A DNA stretch of 64,000 nt from Hymenobacter sp. APR13 (GCF_000737515.1 NZ_CP006587.1:558001-622000); one strand, 5' to 3'. Counted from the first letter of the stretch, positions 1 through 9,767 are shown. A program made the numbers and translations. Notes: generated from the letters alone by a model not told the origin.

Positions 1-77
1 CCAGCAATCTGCACCGGCGGCGGCCGAACGAGTTTCCGGATAGACTGACTGCACTAAAAGCCAAGGCAGGAAAACAG

Positions 78-108
78 AAAGGACGCCGCATGTATGCGGC
101 GTCCTTTT
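78..108. terminator. Bidirectional intrinsic terminator
   Basis: A 14-bp perfect stem (78-91 with 94-107) with a two-base loop is flanked by A residues on the left and T residues on the right. It can therefore work in both directions. It lies two bases beyond the stop codon of the reverse-strand NagB-LmbE gene and presumably ends that transcript and whatever enters from the left edge. Confidence 0.8.
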
Positions 109-109
109 G

Positions 110-2035
110 TTAGAATTTCCAGCGCACGAAAGCTTCAATAGCTTCGTACTCGGGCAGGCCGAGTTGGTCATAGAGCTGGGCGGTGGTGCGGTTGCGCTCC
201 TCGGCCCGCTGCCAGAACTCGCGCTGGTCGGCGCCCGGAAACAGCGGCCGGTCTTTCTGGCTCTGGTGCTTGAAGATGGCGCGGCGCTTGCGCGTGAGCT
301 CCTGTGGGCTCAGCGGCACGGCCATTTCTATTTCGGCCACGTCCCACTCCTGCCAGGCCCCGCGGTAGAGCCACACCCAGCAGTCCTGCAGCCAGGGGGT
401 GCCTGCCGCCTTCAGCCGGCGCACGGCCTCGAAGATGGCCGCCAAACACACGCGGTGCGTCCCATGCGGGTCGCTCAGGTCGCCGGCGGCGTAGATCTGG
501 TGGGGCTGCAGGCGGTTGAGCAAATCAATGGTGAGCTGGATATCCTCTTCGCCGAGCGGCTTTTTGCGTACCCGGCCGGTTTCATAGAACGGCAGGTCCT
601 GGAAGTGGGCGCGGGTGTCGGGGTCGAGGCCGGCGTAGCGCAGGGCGCTGCGGGCCTCGCCGCGCCGGATGAGGCCCTTAATCTGCTGCACCTCGTCGGA
701 ATCCACCTGGCCGGGTTGCTTGCTTTTGAGCGTGTCGGCCACGCGGCGGTACAGATTATCGCTGGGCGGCGCTCCGACCAGGCTGAAGGCCTCGTCGTAC
801 TCGGCCACGAAATCAGCGAAGCGGATAGCCTCGTCGTCGAACACGGCAATGTTACCGGAAGTCTGGTAGGCCACGTGCACCTCGTGCCCCTGGTCGACCA
901 GCCGCAGCAGGGTGCCGCCCATGGAAATTACGTCATCATCGGGATGAGGCGAGAAGATGAGGGCGCGCTTGGGGAAGGGCGCGGCCCGCTCGGGGCGGTG
1001 GGTGTCGTCGGCGTGAGGTTTGCCGCCGGGCCAGCCCGTGATGGTGTGCTGCAGCTGGTTGAACACCCGGATGTTGATATCGTAGGCGCCGCCTGACTCG
1101 GCCAGCAGGCCGGACAGGCCGTGCTCGTTGTATTCCTCGGCCGTGAGCTTGAGGATGGGCTTTTGCAAGGTGCGCGCCAGCCATGTTACGGCTTTGCGCA
1201 CCTGCGCATCGTCGTGCCAGTGCTGGTCCAGGCCTACCAGCCAAGGCGTTTTCACGCGGGTCAGCTCGGCGGCGGCGGCCTCGTCCAGGATGACGTGCAC
1301 GCTGGCGTGCTTCTGCAGGTAGGTGGCCGGCACCGAGTCGGTCATGTCTCCTTCCACCATGCGCTTCACCACGGCGGCCTTGCCTTCGCCCCAGGCCAGC
1401 AGCATAATTTGCCGGGCCTCGAGAATGGTGCCCACGCCCATGGTGATGGCGCGGCGCGGCACATTCTCCTCGCCATAGAAGTCGGAGGCGGCGTCGGTGC
1501 GGGTGATATGGTCGAGGGTGATGAGGCGGGTGCGGGAGGCGGCGCCGGAGCCGGGCTCATTGAAGCCGATGTGGCCGGTGCGCCCGATGCCCAGCAGCTG
1601 CAGGTCGATTCCGCCGGCTTCGCGAATCTGCTCTTCATAGCGGCGGCAGAACTCGGCTACCTGGTCGGCAGGCACGGTGCCGTCGGGGATGTGCACGTTT
1701 TCGGGCTGGATGTCGATGTGGTCGAACAGGTACTCGCGCATGAAGCGCACGTAGCTCTGCAGCGAGTCGGGCGCCATCGGGAAGTACTCGTCGAGGTTGA
1801 ACGTCACGACATTCTGAAAGCTCAGCCCCTCCTCCTGATGCAGCCGCACCAGTTCCTCATACAGGCGCGTGGGTGTGGAGCCGGTGGCCAGGCCCAGCAC
1901 GGCCGGACGGCCTTCCCGGGCGCGCTGCCGGATGAGGGCAGCAATTTCCCCGGCCGCAGCGATAGAGGCCTGCTCCGAGTCGGAGTAGATGGTGGTAGGG
2001 ATTCGCTCGGCGTGGAGCACGTCAGCAGCAGTCAT
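110..2035 (-). CDS. nagB: Glucosamine-6-phosphate deaminase fused to LmbE/PIG-L deacetylase domain
   Basis: Predicted 641-residue cytoplasmic two-domain protein. The N-terminal part (about residues 1-280) is a NagB-type deaminase, which turns glucosamine-6-phosphate into fructose-6-phosphate and ammonia; the segments GLATGSTPTRLYEEL and FNLDEYFPM match the family. The C-terminal part (about 355-641) is an LmbE/PIG-L zinc-dependent deacetylase domain with the metal motif SPHPDDD near residue 364. Fusions of this kind are known in Bacteroidetes, where the second domain has been suspected to remove acyl groups from amino sugars. I start at the ATG at 2035 rather than an upstream in-frame ATG, because the upstream residues are low-complexity and do not look like NagB. 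The gene is divergent from nanE, which fits amino-sugar catabolism. The LmbE substrate is unknown. Confidence 0.9.
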   Translation of the reverse strand: MTAADVLHAERIPTTIYSDSEQASIAAAGEIAALIRQRAREGRPAVLGLATGSTPTRLYEELVRLHQEEGLSFQNVVTFNLDEYFPMAPDSLQSYVRFMREYLFDHIDIQPENVHIPDGTVPADQVAEFCRRYEEQIREAGGIDLQLLGIGRTGHIGFNEPGSGAASRTRLITLDHITRTDAASDFYGEENVPRRAITMGVGTILEARQIMLLAWGEGKAAVVKRMVEGDMTDSVPATYLQKHASVHVILDEAAAAELTRVKTPWLVGLDQHWHDDAQVRKAVTWLARTLQKPILKLTAEEYNEHGLSGLLAESGGAYDINIRVFNQLQHTITGWPGGKPHADDTHRPERAAPFPKRALIFSPHPDDDVISMGGTLLRLVDQGHEVHVAYQTSGNIAVFDDEAIRFADFVAEYDEAFSLVGAPPSDNLYRRVADTLKSKQPGQVDSDEVQQIKGLIRRGEARSALRYAGLDPDTRAHFQDLPFYETGRVRKKPLGEEDIQLTIDLLNRLQPHQIYAAGDLSDPHGTHRVCLAAIFEAVRRLKAAGTPWLQDCWVWLYRGAWQEWDVAEIEMAVPLSPQELTRKRRAIFKHQSQKDRPLFPGADQREFWQRAEERNRTTAQLYDQLGLPEYEAIEAFVRWKF

Positions 2036-2294
2036 GGTTAGGGGAAAGGCAGGTGAAACGTGTCTTATCAGGAAAATCGGGGCAGTGCAATTCCAGCGCG
2101 CCGGCCAGTGGGCCAAGCAAAAGCAAGTGGGCCCAAGCCGGGCCGTCAAAAAAGCTGGGTTTCGCTGCTAAAGACGCCTGCGGGTTGACTACCCCTTAAT
2201 AATCCATCGAAAATTTCCTGAAAAAAAGCGGCAGCCCGCTACCAGCCGCCAATCATCCGGCGGGGCCTGCTCCCGCTTAAGTCCAACTAGCTGC

Positions 2295-3005
2295 ATGAAG
2301 CACTATTCCCGTACTCTCCCCTGGCCCGCGCTGCGCGGCGGCCTCATCGTGTCCTGCCAGGCCGAAGGTGACTCGCCCTTTAATAGTCCCGACGGGGTGG
2401 CCCGGTTTGCCCAGGCGGCCGTGCTGGGCGGGGCCGTGGGCATTCGCTCCGAGGGCCTCGATAAAACCCGCCGCATCCTGACAGAAGTTAATGTGCCGGT
2501 CATCGGGCTGCTGAAGTCGTCCTTCGCCGATGGCACCGTGTGCATCACGGGCACGCTGGCGGGCGTGCGGGCCCTGGCCGAAATGGGCTGCGCTATAGTG
2601 GCCATCGACGGCACCCTGCGCACGCGGGAAAACCTGAACGGCCCCGACTTCATCCGCCAGGTGAAAACCGAGGTGGGCTGCCTGGTGATGGCCGACATTG
2701 CCACCGTGGCTGAAGGTGAAGCCTGCGTGGCGGCCGGCGCCGACTGCCTTTCCACCACCCTCAGCGGCTACACGCCCGAAACCGCGCACCTGAACGCCGC
2801 CGGCCCCGACCTGGCCCTAGTGCGCGAGCTGGCCGCGCGGGTGCGCGTCCCGGTTTTCGCGGAGGGCCGCCTGAATACACCCGCCGACGCGGCGGCGGCG
2901 CGGCAGGCCGGGGCCTGGGCCGTGGTGGCGGGCTCGGCCATCACCCGGCCCACGCTCATCACCGAATGGTACGTGCAGGCGCTGCAGGCCGGGCCGGCGG
3001 CTTAA
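2295..3005 (+). CDS. nanE: N-acetylmannosamine-6-phosphate 2-epimerase
   Basis: Predicted 236-residue TIM-barrel enzyme converting N-acetylmannosamine-6-phosphate to N-acetylglucosamine-6-phosphate in sialic-acid and amino-sugar breakdown. The N-terminal GGLIVSCQAEGDSPF, the middle IAIDGT-type strand (VAIDGTLRTREN) and the C-terminal VPVFAEGRLNTP and AVVAGSAITRP phosphate-loop segments are typical of NanE, and the length matches the family. It opens a forward-strand run with a permease, a CBM9-like protein and an SGNH hydrolase, and it is divergent from the NagB fusion. I see no nanA or nanK in the window, so a complete sialic-acid pathway cannot be claimed here. Confidence 0.92.
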   Translation: MKHYSRTLPWPALRGGLIVSCQAEGDSPFNSPDGVARFAQAAVLGGAVGIRSEGLDKTRRILTEVNVPVIGLLKSSFADGTVCITGTLAGVRALAEMGCAIVAIDGTLRTRENLNGPDFIRQVKTEVGCLVMADIATVAEGEACVAAGADCLSTTLSGYTPETAHLNAAGPDLALVRELAARVRVPVFAEGRLNTPADAAAARQAGAWAVVAGSAITRPTLITEWYVQALQAGPAA

Positions 3006-3079
3006 GGGAACGGGCCACAATCCGGGTCTATCCGGCTACCACACTTCTTCTCCTGTCTCCCTCTCTCTTCCTGCTTCGG

Positions 3080-4558
3080 ATGCAGACTCTCCAATTGCTG
3101 GCCCTGGTGGGCGTATTTGCCCTGATGGCGCTGCTCATGTTTCTGCGCAAGCTGCCGGCGCTGCTGGCCTTGCCACTCATGGCCGTGCTGGTGGCGCTGC
3201 TGGGCGGCATCCGGGTGCCCGACGTGCTGGAGCACGTCATCGGAGCCGGGGCCGTGAAGCTGCACGGAGCCTACACAGTGGCCATCTTCGGCAGCATGCT
3301 CAGCGTGATGCTACAGAAGACACGAGTGGTGGAGAGCTTCGTGAAGAAGGGTGCCGAGCTGTCGGGCGACAACCCCTGGATTATTGCCGTGAGTATGCTG
3401 GCCATTATTGCGCTGCTGTTTACTACCGTTACGGGGCTGGGAGCCATCATCATGGTGGCCACCATCGTGCTGCCCATCCTCTCTTCGGTGGGGATTGGGG
3501 GGCTGACGACGGTGGGCATCTTTCTGTTCGGGCTCAGCATCGGGGGCACGCTCAACGCCACCAACTGGGCCGTGTACGTGAGCGTGATGGGCCTTCAGCT
3601 GGAGCAGGTGCGGCCGTTTGCGCTGCTCATGTTTGGGGTGAGCACCACGGCGGCGCTCATCTACATCACCGCGCAGCTTTACCACGACGGGCAGGAGCTG
3701 AACCTGCGCCGCATCATCACGGGCAGTCTGCTGACGCTGGCTGTGGTGGCGGGGCTTATCGGCGGCTACCACTACGGCCTGACGCCGGCCGCGCAGCAGC
3801 AGCTGGGCACGGTGGCCGGGCGGGCCGGCACGGGCCTGAAATGGGCCACGGCGGCCGGCCTAGCGGCGCTGGCGCTGCTGGTAGCAGTGCGGGCCGTGCT
3901 TAGCGACAAAACAAAAGCTTCCGGCGAAGTGCACTGGTCGGCCTACTTCTCGCCCCTGATTCCGCTGCTGCTGATTCTGCTGTTTGACGTGAATTTTATT
4001 GCCGCTTTCATTCTGGGGCTGTTATACGCCTTTGCCAGCACTTATCGGCGCGGCAGCCTCAACCTGCTGGTGCAGGCTGCGCTGGAAGGCGGGGCGGTGG
4101 TAATGCCGGCCGTAGTGCTCATGTTCGGCATCGGCATGCTGCTGGTGGCCATTATGGGGCCGGGCGTGCCGCTGGCAGCTTACCCCGACGGCTGGCCGGT
4201 GCTGGGGCTGCTGCGGCCGCTGCTGGCGGTGGTGCAGCCCCAGCACGCCTGGTCGTACGTGCTGATTTTCACGCTGGCGGCCCCGCTGGCGCTCTACCGC
4301 GGCCCTCTCAACGTGTGGGGCATGGGCTACGGGCTGGCGGCCGTGTTCCTGGCATCAGGCTTCAACCCGCTGGCCATTATGGGCCTGCTCATGGCCGTGG
4401 GCCCCATCCAAAGCATCAGCGACCCCACCAACACCCAGAACGTGTGGCTGGCCAACGAAATGCGCGTCGACGTGCAGAAAGTGCTCTGGAATACGCTGCC
4501 TTACACCTGGGTGCTGGCTTTTGCCGGCCTGGCGCTAGCGGCGCTGCTGTTCATGTAA
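3080..4558 (+). CDS. Multi-pass permease of the ion-transporter/GntP-like type
   Basis: Predicted 492-residue inner-membrane protein with about 12 hydrophobic segments, the first at residues 4-20. The repeated pattern of paired helices around glycine- and serine-rich turns (GLGAIIMVATIVLPIL, LFGLSIGGTLNATN, GPIQSISDPTNTQN) resembles the organic-anion permeases of the ion-transporter superfamily (GntP, CitM and DcuC relatives). I chose the ATG at 3080 because the residues encoded upstream overlap nanE and are not membrane-like. Placed directly after nanE, it may import a sugar acid or an amino-sugar derivative. The substrate is inferred from position only; the family call is moderate and the membrane nature is clear. 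Confidence 0.65.
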   Translation: MQTLQLLALVGVFALMALLMFLRKLPALLALPLMAVLVALLGGIRVPDVLEHVIGAGAVKLHGAYTVAIFGSMLSVMLQKTRVVESFVKKGAELSGDNPWIIAVSMLAIIALLFTTVTGLGAIIMVATIVLPILSSVGIGGLTTVGIFLFGLSIGGTLNATNWAVYVSVMGLQLEQVRPFALLMFGVSTTAALIYITAQLYHDGQELNLRRIITGSLLTLAVVAGLIGGYHYGLTPAAQQQLGTVAGRAGTGLKWATAAGLAALALLVAVRAVLSDKTKASGEVHWSAYFSPLIPLLLILLFDVNFIAAFILGLLYAFASTYRRGSLNLLVQAALEGGAVVMPAVVLMFGIGMLLVAIMGPGVPLAAYPDGWPVLGLLRPLLAVVQPQHAWSYVLIFTLAAPLALYRGPLNVWGMGYGLAAVFLASGFNPLAIMGLLMAVGPIQSISDPTNTQNVWLANEMRVDVQKVLWNTLPYTWVLAFAGLALAALLFM

Positions 4559-4569
4559 AAAACCGTAGA

Positions 4570-5136
4570 ATGATGCCGACAAGTGAGTTGAAGCACGCCG
4601 TGGCGCTGCGGGGTCGCGGCCCGGTCCTGGCGCCGGCTCCGCAGGTGCGCTGGCAGCTGACCCCCGAGGGCTGGTTTGAGGCCACCTTCGACGTGCCCCT
4701 GCCGCCCGGCGCGGCCTGGAACGTAAACCCCTCCTACTCGCGCACCCGCTACCGCGACAACTGGGGCCTCTGGGAGCACGACGTGGTGGAGCTGTTTCTG
4801 CAGGCCCGCCCGTACCCGGACGTAACCTCCGGGCCGTACCTGGAGCTGCAGCTGTCGCCGCTGGGCCAGCCGTTCGCGCTGGTGGTAGAGGAGCCTGTCC
4901 GGCGCTATGCCGCCCCCGAAACGCTGGCTTTCCTGCACGAAAATGTGCCAGGCGAAGCCAGCTGGCGGGTGCGGGTGGCCGTGCAGGTACCCGGCTACGC
5001 GCCCGGGGCGCCCCTGTTTGGCAACCTCACGGCCTGTCTGGGGCCGGCGGAGGCGCGCACTTACTGGGGCCTGCAGCTGAACGCCGGCCCGGAGCCGGAC
5101 TTTCATCGCCCCACCGATTTCAGGCAGCTAATCTGA
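4570..5136 (+). CDS. CBM9-like carbohydrate-binding family protein
   Basis: Predicted 188-residue beta-sandwich protein. The segments FEATFDVPLPPG, RYRDNWGLWEHDVVELFLQ and YLELQLSPLGQ resemble the carbohydrate-binding family 9-like domain found in many Bacteroidetes proteins, including the usual W-x-x-D-x-V-E-x-F core. There is no signal peptide, so a cytoplasmic place is likely unless the start is wrong. The ATG at 4570 lies 11 bases after the permease stop, and the next gene starts 10 bases after this stop, so the run from nanE to the SGNH hydrolase looks like one operon. The ligand is unknown. Confidence 0.62.
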   Translation: MMPTSELKHAVALRGRGPVLAPAPQVRWQLTPEGWFEATFDVPLPPGAAWNVNPSYSRTRYRDNWGLWEHDVVELFLQARPYPDVTSGPYLELQLSPLGQPFALVVEEPVRRYAAPETLAFLHENVPGEASWRVRVAVQVPGYAPGAPLFGNLTACLGPAEARTYWGLQLNAGPEPDFHRPTDFRQLI

Positions 5137-5146
5137 TGTTGGCTGA

Positions 5147-5698
5147 ATGATGGCTCCTCTCCCCTGCTACCTGCTGCTCGGCGACTCCCTCACGGCCGGC
5201 TTCGACGTGGCCCGGCTGCTGCCGGAGCTGGCCATCCGCAACGAGGGCGTGTCGGGCGACAGCACCGTGGAGTTGCTGGAACGCCTGCGCCCTGACTGGC
5301 TACTGACGCCCGGGCTGCGGGCCGTATTCGTCTGCATCGGCACCAACGACCTAGCCCGCGACCGGACCGACCACTTCATTCTGCAGCAAATCACCCGCTT
5401 GGTGGCTGCTTTGCGCCCGGCCGCGGGCCCGGCCCGGCCCATTTACCTCACCTCGCTGTTTCCCACCCGCGACAACGAACCCCGCCCCAACCCACGCATC
5501 GTTGGCTTCAATCGACAGCTGGCGCTGCTGGCCACGCAGCTTGGTACCCGCTTCCTGAACCTGCACCCACACTTTGCCGATGCCGCCGGCCAGCTACATA
5601 CCCACTACACGGAAGACGGGCTGCACCTCACCGAGGCCGCCTACGCGCAATGGGCCCGGCTGCTGCAAGCCACCATCGACGCCGATTTCCGCAGCTAG
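5147..5698 (+). CDS. SGNH/GDSL-family hydrolase
   Basis: Predicted 183-residue esterase or deacetylase of the SGNH fold. All four family blocks are visible: GDSLTAG near residue 13 (catalytic Ser), a Gly in the NEGVSGDST strand, GTNDLARD (Asn), and DGLHLTEAAY near the end (catalytic Asp and His). Such enzymes remove acyl groups from sugars or lipids; no signal peptide is present. As last gene of the nanE run it may deacylate a sugar derivative, but that is only context. A strong terminator follows 62 bases downstream. Confidence 0.88.
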   Translation: MMAPLPCYLLLGDSLTAGFDVARLLPELAIRNEGVSGDSTVELLERLRPDWLLTPGLRAVFVCIGTNDLARDRTDHFILQQITRLVAALRPAAGPARPIYLTSLFPTRDNEPRPNPRIVGFNRQLALLATQLGTRFLNLHPHFADAAGQLHTHYTEDGLHLTEAAYAQWARLLQATIDADFRS

Positions 5699-5760
5699 CC
5701 GACCGCTTCAGCGGGCGCTGCCCCCCGGTGGCGGCCCCGCCAGGCTAGCGGCAAAAAAAA

Positions 5761-5786
5761 GCCCTCCGCAGTGCGGAGGGCTTTTT
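5761..5786. terminator. Bidirectional intrinsic terminator between convergent genes
   Basis: The stem GCCCTCCGCA (5761-5770) pairs with the complementary arm ending at 5781, with almost no loop, and is flanked by eight A residues on the left and five T residues on the right. It lies between the converging SGNH hydrolase and GH94 genes and can stop both transcripts. Confidence 0.85.
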
Positions 5787-5815
5787 CAATTCCCACATTT
5801 TTTGGTTACCCACCT

Positions 5816-8278
5816 TTATAAAGTCACGTCAATCAGCAGGTCCACGGCGGCATGCCCCGCTACGTCGATAAAGTTTCCGGCCACTACCACGCCATTCACG
5901 CGCATCTCGCGCACGCCTTGGTTGCGGCCGTCGGGGTTGGCAACCGTCAGTTTGAGGCGCTTGCCGCGGAACACCCGCTCGGCCGTGAACGAGGGCCAGG
6001 CCGCCGGAATGCGCGGGTCGATGGTGATGCCGTCCAGCGAGGTGCGGAAGCCCAGGATGTAGTCGAGGCCGATACGCAGCATCCAGACGGCCGTGCCCGT
6101 GAGCCAGGAGTGGCTGGCCTGGCCTTCGGTTTCGTGGTCGGGACTGGTCACGTACTCGGCAAACACGTAGGGCTCCACCTCGTAGCGGTCGATGCGGGCC
6201 GACGAGTTGGGCGGCAGCATGCGGCGGTACACGTCGAAGCCGGTTTCGATGTCGCCGTTGAGCAGCGCAGCCAGCGCGAACCACGACGAAGCATGGTTGA
6301 AAATGGCCCCGTTTTCCTTTTTGCCGGGCACGCAGCGGCTGATGAGGCCCATTGTCTCGTCTACTTCCGTGAAGCTGGGCCAGCAAATCTGGATGCCGTT
6401 GTCGCGGCCCAGCAGCTTGTAGGTGGAGGCCAGGGCCTGGTTGCCGCGCTCGGTGGGCGCCAAGCCCGAAATCACCGACCAGGTCTGGGAGTTGATAAAT
6501 ATCTTGCCCTCTCTGTGCGCGTTTGAGCCCACCGGGTCGCCACTATCCTTGAAGGCGCGGATGTACCACTCGCCGTCCCAGGCCACGGCATTGGTGACTT
6601 CGCCCAGCTTGTCGTAGGCGGCCTGCCAGCGCTGGCGGGTGGCCGTATCGCCGCGCTTTTCCAGCAGCGGGAAGCACTTGCGCAGCGCGTAGGCCAGAAA
6701 AAAGGCGCCCCACACGGTTTCGCCCTTGCCTAAGGGGCCAATCTGGTCGAGCGTGTCGTTCCAGTCGCCGTTCATCATCTTGGGCAGGCCCCGCTCCGTC
6801 GTCGCCGACAGGCAGAAGTCGAGCGAACGGACGATGTGCTCGTAGACCGTGGCCGGCTCGCCGCCGTCGTAAAACGGCACCAGCTCATCCAGCAGGCTGA
6901 AATCGGCGGTTTCGTTGAGGTATTCCACCACCCCGAAGCTCAGCCAGAGCGGGGTGTCGGAGTGGTTGGTTTTTTCGCCGTTGTTGGTGAATTTAAAGAA
7001 GTTGTGCAGCGTCGAGCCGTCCTGCAGCTGGAAGCGCAGGGCGTTGAGCAGGCGGGCCCGCACCCGCTCGGGGTGGGTGATGACCATGCCCAGAATGTCC
7101 TGAAACTGGTCGCGGATGCCGTTGCCGAACAGCAGCCCGCCGTGGTAGTAGCCCGAGTTGCGGGCCATGTCGAAGGTCACGGCGGCCTGGTAGGGATTCC
7201 ACACGTTGAGCATGGTATTCAGGGCCGCATCCGGCGTCTGGGCCCGGATGTGGTCCAGGTAGTCATCCCAGTAGGCACGCACGGCGGCCAGCTTCTTATC
7301 CAGTACGGCCGTATCGCGCAGTTCCTCCCAGCGGAAGGCGGCGTGCTGGCGCACGTCTTCGTCCTTCTTCACCACGGCCATCACGGCGGCAAAGTCCACC
7401 GCCTGCCCGGCGGCCAGCGTGAGCTTGCTTTGCAGGGCCGCCACGGGGTCGCCGGCCGTGATTTCGGAGTTGTGCATGCGGCCGGTTTCCACGCACTCGG
7501 GGTTGGCCTCGGAGCGCCAGCGGCCAATGAACTTGTCGAGGCTGCCGTCGAAGCCCGTCACGGGCAGACTCAGGGTGAAGTACAGGTGGTAGTCCCAACC
7601 GATATTGGGCTGGGCCACCGACACCTTCTTATTCAGCACCCAGTAGCGGCGCGTGCACTCCAGCGCCTGCAGGTCCTGCTGAAAATGAATGTCGGTGAAG
7701 TGCTTGTCGTTGGGCTGGTTGATGATGTCGTTCAGGGCATTGCCCATCATCAGCTCGGTGAAGGCGTACACCTCCAGCGCCCGGTCACGCCCGCTCAGGT
7801 CAGTAAGCTTCACGCGCCACACTTCAGCATTCACGTCGGTGGGCACGAAGTAGGTCAGCTCGCCGCGCACGCCGTTTATTTCAGTGACGATGGTGGTATA
7901 GCCCTGGCCGTGGCGGCACTCATATTTGTCGTAGTGCAGCTCGATGGTCGGGGCCCAGCTCAACGACCAGTACTGGCCGGTTTCGGCATCCTTCACCAGA
8001 ATATAGCGGCCCGGCCGGTCCCAGGGCAGGCAGTTGTAGCGCATGCGCGTGAGGCGGTTGTCGCGCGGCGACTCCAAAAAGCTGAAGCCCCCACCGGTGT
8101 GCGAGATGAGGCCGGCGTACTGCTCGTTCCACATGTAGTTAAACCAGGGGCGGGGCGTGCGCGGGTCGGTGATGATGTACTCGCGGGCGTCGGGCGAGAA
8201 GTGGCCGTAGGCCGAGCCAGGCGGCGTAGCGGCCGGCGCAATGGTTGGAGCAGCGCTGGGCGCAGTCAGGTCGTTCAT
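5816..8278 (-). CDS. GH94-family disaccharide phosphorylase (cellobiose/chitobiose phosphorylase type)
   Basis: Predicted 820-residue cytoplasmic enzyme of glycoside hydrolase family 94, whose members split beta-linked disaccharides with phosphate to give a sugar-1-phosphate. The N-terminal beta-sandwich (FNYMWNEQYAGLISHTGGG), the (alpha/alpha)6 barrel and a C-terminal jelly roll are all present, and the length matches cellobiose and N,N'-diacetylchitobiose phosphorylases. The motif GDWNDTLD places an Asp at residue 505, where the family has its catalytic acid. It is the last gene of an operon with a phosphohexomutase and a HyuA-like protein; the mutase could process the sugar-1-phosphate. 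Given nagB and nanE nearby, an N-acetylglucosamine disaccharide is a reasonable guess, but the sequence alone does not settle the substrate. Confidence 0.87.
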   Translation of the reverse strand: MNDLTAPSAAPTIAPAATPPGSAYGHFSPDAREYIITDPRTPRPWFNYMWNEQYAGLISHTGGGFSFLESPRDNRLTRMRYNCLPWDRPGRYILVKDAETGQYWSLSWAPTIELHYDKYECRHGQGYTTIVTEINGVRGELTYFVPTDVNAEVWRVKLTDLSGRDRALEVYAFTELMMGNALNDIINQPNDKHFTDIHFQQDLQALECTRRYWVLNKKVSVAQPNIGWDYHLYFTLSLPVTGFDGSLDKFIGRWRSEANPECVETGRMHNSEITAGDPVAALQSKLTLAAGQAVDFAAVMAVVKKDEDVRQHAAFRWEELRDTAVLDKKLAAVRAYWDDYLDHIRAQTPDAALNTMLNVWNPYQAAVTFDMARNSGYYHGGLLFGNGIRDQFQDILGMVITHPERVRARLLNALRFQLQDGSTLHNFFKFTNNGEKTNHSDTPLWLSFGVVEYLNETADFSLLDELVPFYDGGEPATVYEHIVRSLDFCLSATTERGLPKMMNGDWNDTLDQIGPLGKGETVWGAFFLAYALRKCFPLLEKRGDTATRQRWQAAYDKLGEVTNAVAWDGEWYIRAFKDSGDPVGSNAHREGKIFINSQTWSVISGLAPTERGNQALASTYKLLGRDNGIQICWPSFTEVDETMGLISRCVPGKKENGAIFNHASSWFALAALLNGDIETGFDVYRRMLPPNSSARIDRYEVEPYVFAEYVTSPDHETEGQASHSWLTGTAVWMLRIGLDYILGFRTSLDGITIDPRIPAAWPSFTAERVFRGKRLKLTVANPDGRNQGVREMRVNGVVVAGNFIDVAGHAAVDLLIDVTL

Positions 8279-8318
8279 GACAGGGAGGTAAGCGTAAGGG
8301 GGAGCAGAAACAGAGGTA

Positions 8319-9767
8319 TCAGGCCGGCCAGAGCAGCTGCTGCCCGGCGGCCAGCAGCGCCACCACCTCGGCCGCCGACTGCCCTTCGGCGTAGAGGCGC
8401 ATGAGCGGCTCGGTTTCGGAGGCGCGCAGCAGCAGCCAGCGGGTGTCGCCCGCCAGCCGGAATTTCAGGCCATTCACCACCCCGCGCGAGCTGTAGAAGG
8501 CGGCGGTGTGCGCCACCGCAAAGCCGGCCACCGTGGCCGGCCCGGCCGCGTGCAGGTCGGGCAGCCGGGTGAGGCGGTCGGCGTGGGGATAGTGCAGGTC
8601 GATGCGGTCGTAATGAATCGGGCCGAACTGCGCCCGCTTGGTCTGCACCAGCGCGCTCAGCGTGCGGTAGCCCGAGGCGGCCAGCATTTCCAGCACCAGC
8701 AGGGCCGAGAGCAGGCCGTCGCGCTCCGGCAAGTGGCCTTTCAGGCCGTAGCCGCCGCTTTCCTCGGCCCCGAAAGCCACATCGTGCGCGAGCATGGCCT
8801 CGCAGATGTACTTGAAGCCCACCTGCACGTCGTGCACCCGGCGCGTAGGCGTGGCCAGGGCCAGCAGCTTGTCGGTCACGGAAGAAGTCTTCACTAGGTC
8901 GCCGCCGAGACCCTTGCCGTTCACCACGAAATCGGCCAGCAGCAGGATGGTTTCCTGGGCACTGAGCCACTCGCCGGTTTCGAGCAGCACGCCCAGGCGG
9001 TCGGCGTCGCCGTCGGTGGCCACGCCCAGGGCGTAGCGGCCGGGCGCGGCGATTAGGGCGTCGCGCAGGGGCGTCAGGTTCTTCTCAATGGGCTCGGCCG
9101 CGCGGCCGCCGAAGTCGGTGCGGGCCTCACCGGCCAGCGTATCGGCCGGGCAGCCGTGGGCGCGCAGCAGCTGCTCCAGCAGGCGCTGCCCGGCCCCGTG
9201 CATGGAGTCGATGAGCAACGGCAGCCGGGCGGCCCGGATGCGCGCCAGGTCCACGAGCGTGGTCAGGTGGGCCAGGTAGGGCGCGTTGAAGTCCTCTACC
9301 TGAATGTTGACGCTGCTTTGCCTGCGGGGCGAATGGTCGAGCAGCAGCTCCACGCGGTGCGTGTCTTCGGTGAGGAAGGGGCCGCCGTAGCTAGCCTTGA
9401 ACTTGACGCCGTTGTATTCGGCCGGGTTGTGCGAGGCCGTCACCATCACGCCCACCTGCAGGCCCTGGGCCCGCACGGCGTAGGCCAGCGCGGGCGTGGG
9501 CACGATGCTATCGGCCAAGTGCACGGCAATGCCGTTGCCGGACAGAATTTCGGCCAGCAGGCGGGCAAATTCCGCCGAGCGGTGGCGGCCGTCGTAGCCC
9601 ACGGCAGCCGTACGCGGGCCGGGTGTGGTGCGCAGGTGGTCGGCCAGGGCGGTGGCCACGCGGGCCACGTTGGCGGCCGTCATGTCCACGTCGAGCAGGC
9701 CGCGCCAGCCGTCGGTGCCGAAAGCAATGGGCACAAAGGGAGTAGTAGCGGAGGGTTCAGCACTCAT
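8319..9767 (-). CDS. Phosphoglucomutase/phosphomannomutase family protein
   Basis: Predicted 482-residue alpha-D-phosphohexomutase. The N-terminal FGTDGWRG loop, the phosphoserine loop [12 protein letters not shown] (phosphoserine at residue 112), the metal loop TDGDADR and the C-terminal phosphate-binding segment [12 protein letters not shown] are all visible, in the usual four-domain order. It interconverts sugar-1- and sugar-6-phosphates. Its ATG overlaps the stop of the upstream HyuA-like gene in an ATGA arrangement, and the GH94 gene starts about 40 bases after its stop. That context suggests it converts the sugar-1-phosphate made by the phosphorylase into the 6-phosphate for glycolysis or, through NagB, for amino-sugar breakdown. 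Whether it prefers glucose, glucosamine or N-acetylglucosamine phosphates is not clear. Confidence 0.88.
   Translation of the reverse strand: MSAEPSATTPFVPIAFGTDGWRGLLDVDMTAANVARVATALADHLRTTPGPRTAAVGYDGRHRSAEFARLLAEILSGNGIAVHLADSIVPTPALAYAVRAQGLQVGVMVTASHNPAEYNGVKFKASYGGPFLTEDTHRVELLLDHSPRRQSSVNIQVEDFNAPYLAHLTTLVDLARIRAARLPLLIDSMHGAGQRLLEQLLRAHGCPADTLAGEARTDFGGRAAEPIEKNLTPLRDALIAAPGRYALGVATDGDADRLGVLLETGEWLSAQETILLLADFVVNGKGLGGDLVKTSSVTDKLLALATPTRRVHDVQVGFKYICEAMLAHDVAFGAEESGGYGLKGHLPERDGLLSALLVLEMLAASGYRTLSALVQTKRAQFGPIHYDRIDLHYPHADRLTRLPDLHAAGPATVAGFAVAHTAAFYSSRGVVNGLKFRLAGDTRWLLLRASETEPLMRLYAEGQSAAEVVALLAAGQQLLWPA

Noticed and set aside
2..43. Possible end of a protein gene at the left window edge
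   Set aside because: Only about 13 residues are visible (ending ERVSG), so no support is possible.
107..1096. 329-residue forward ORF opposite the NagB fusion
   Set aside because: It is the antisense frame of a gene with clear motifs.
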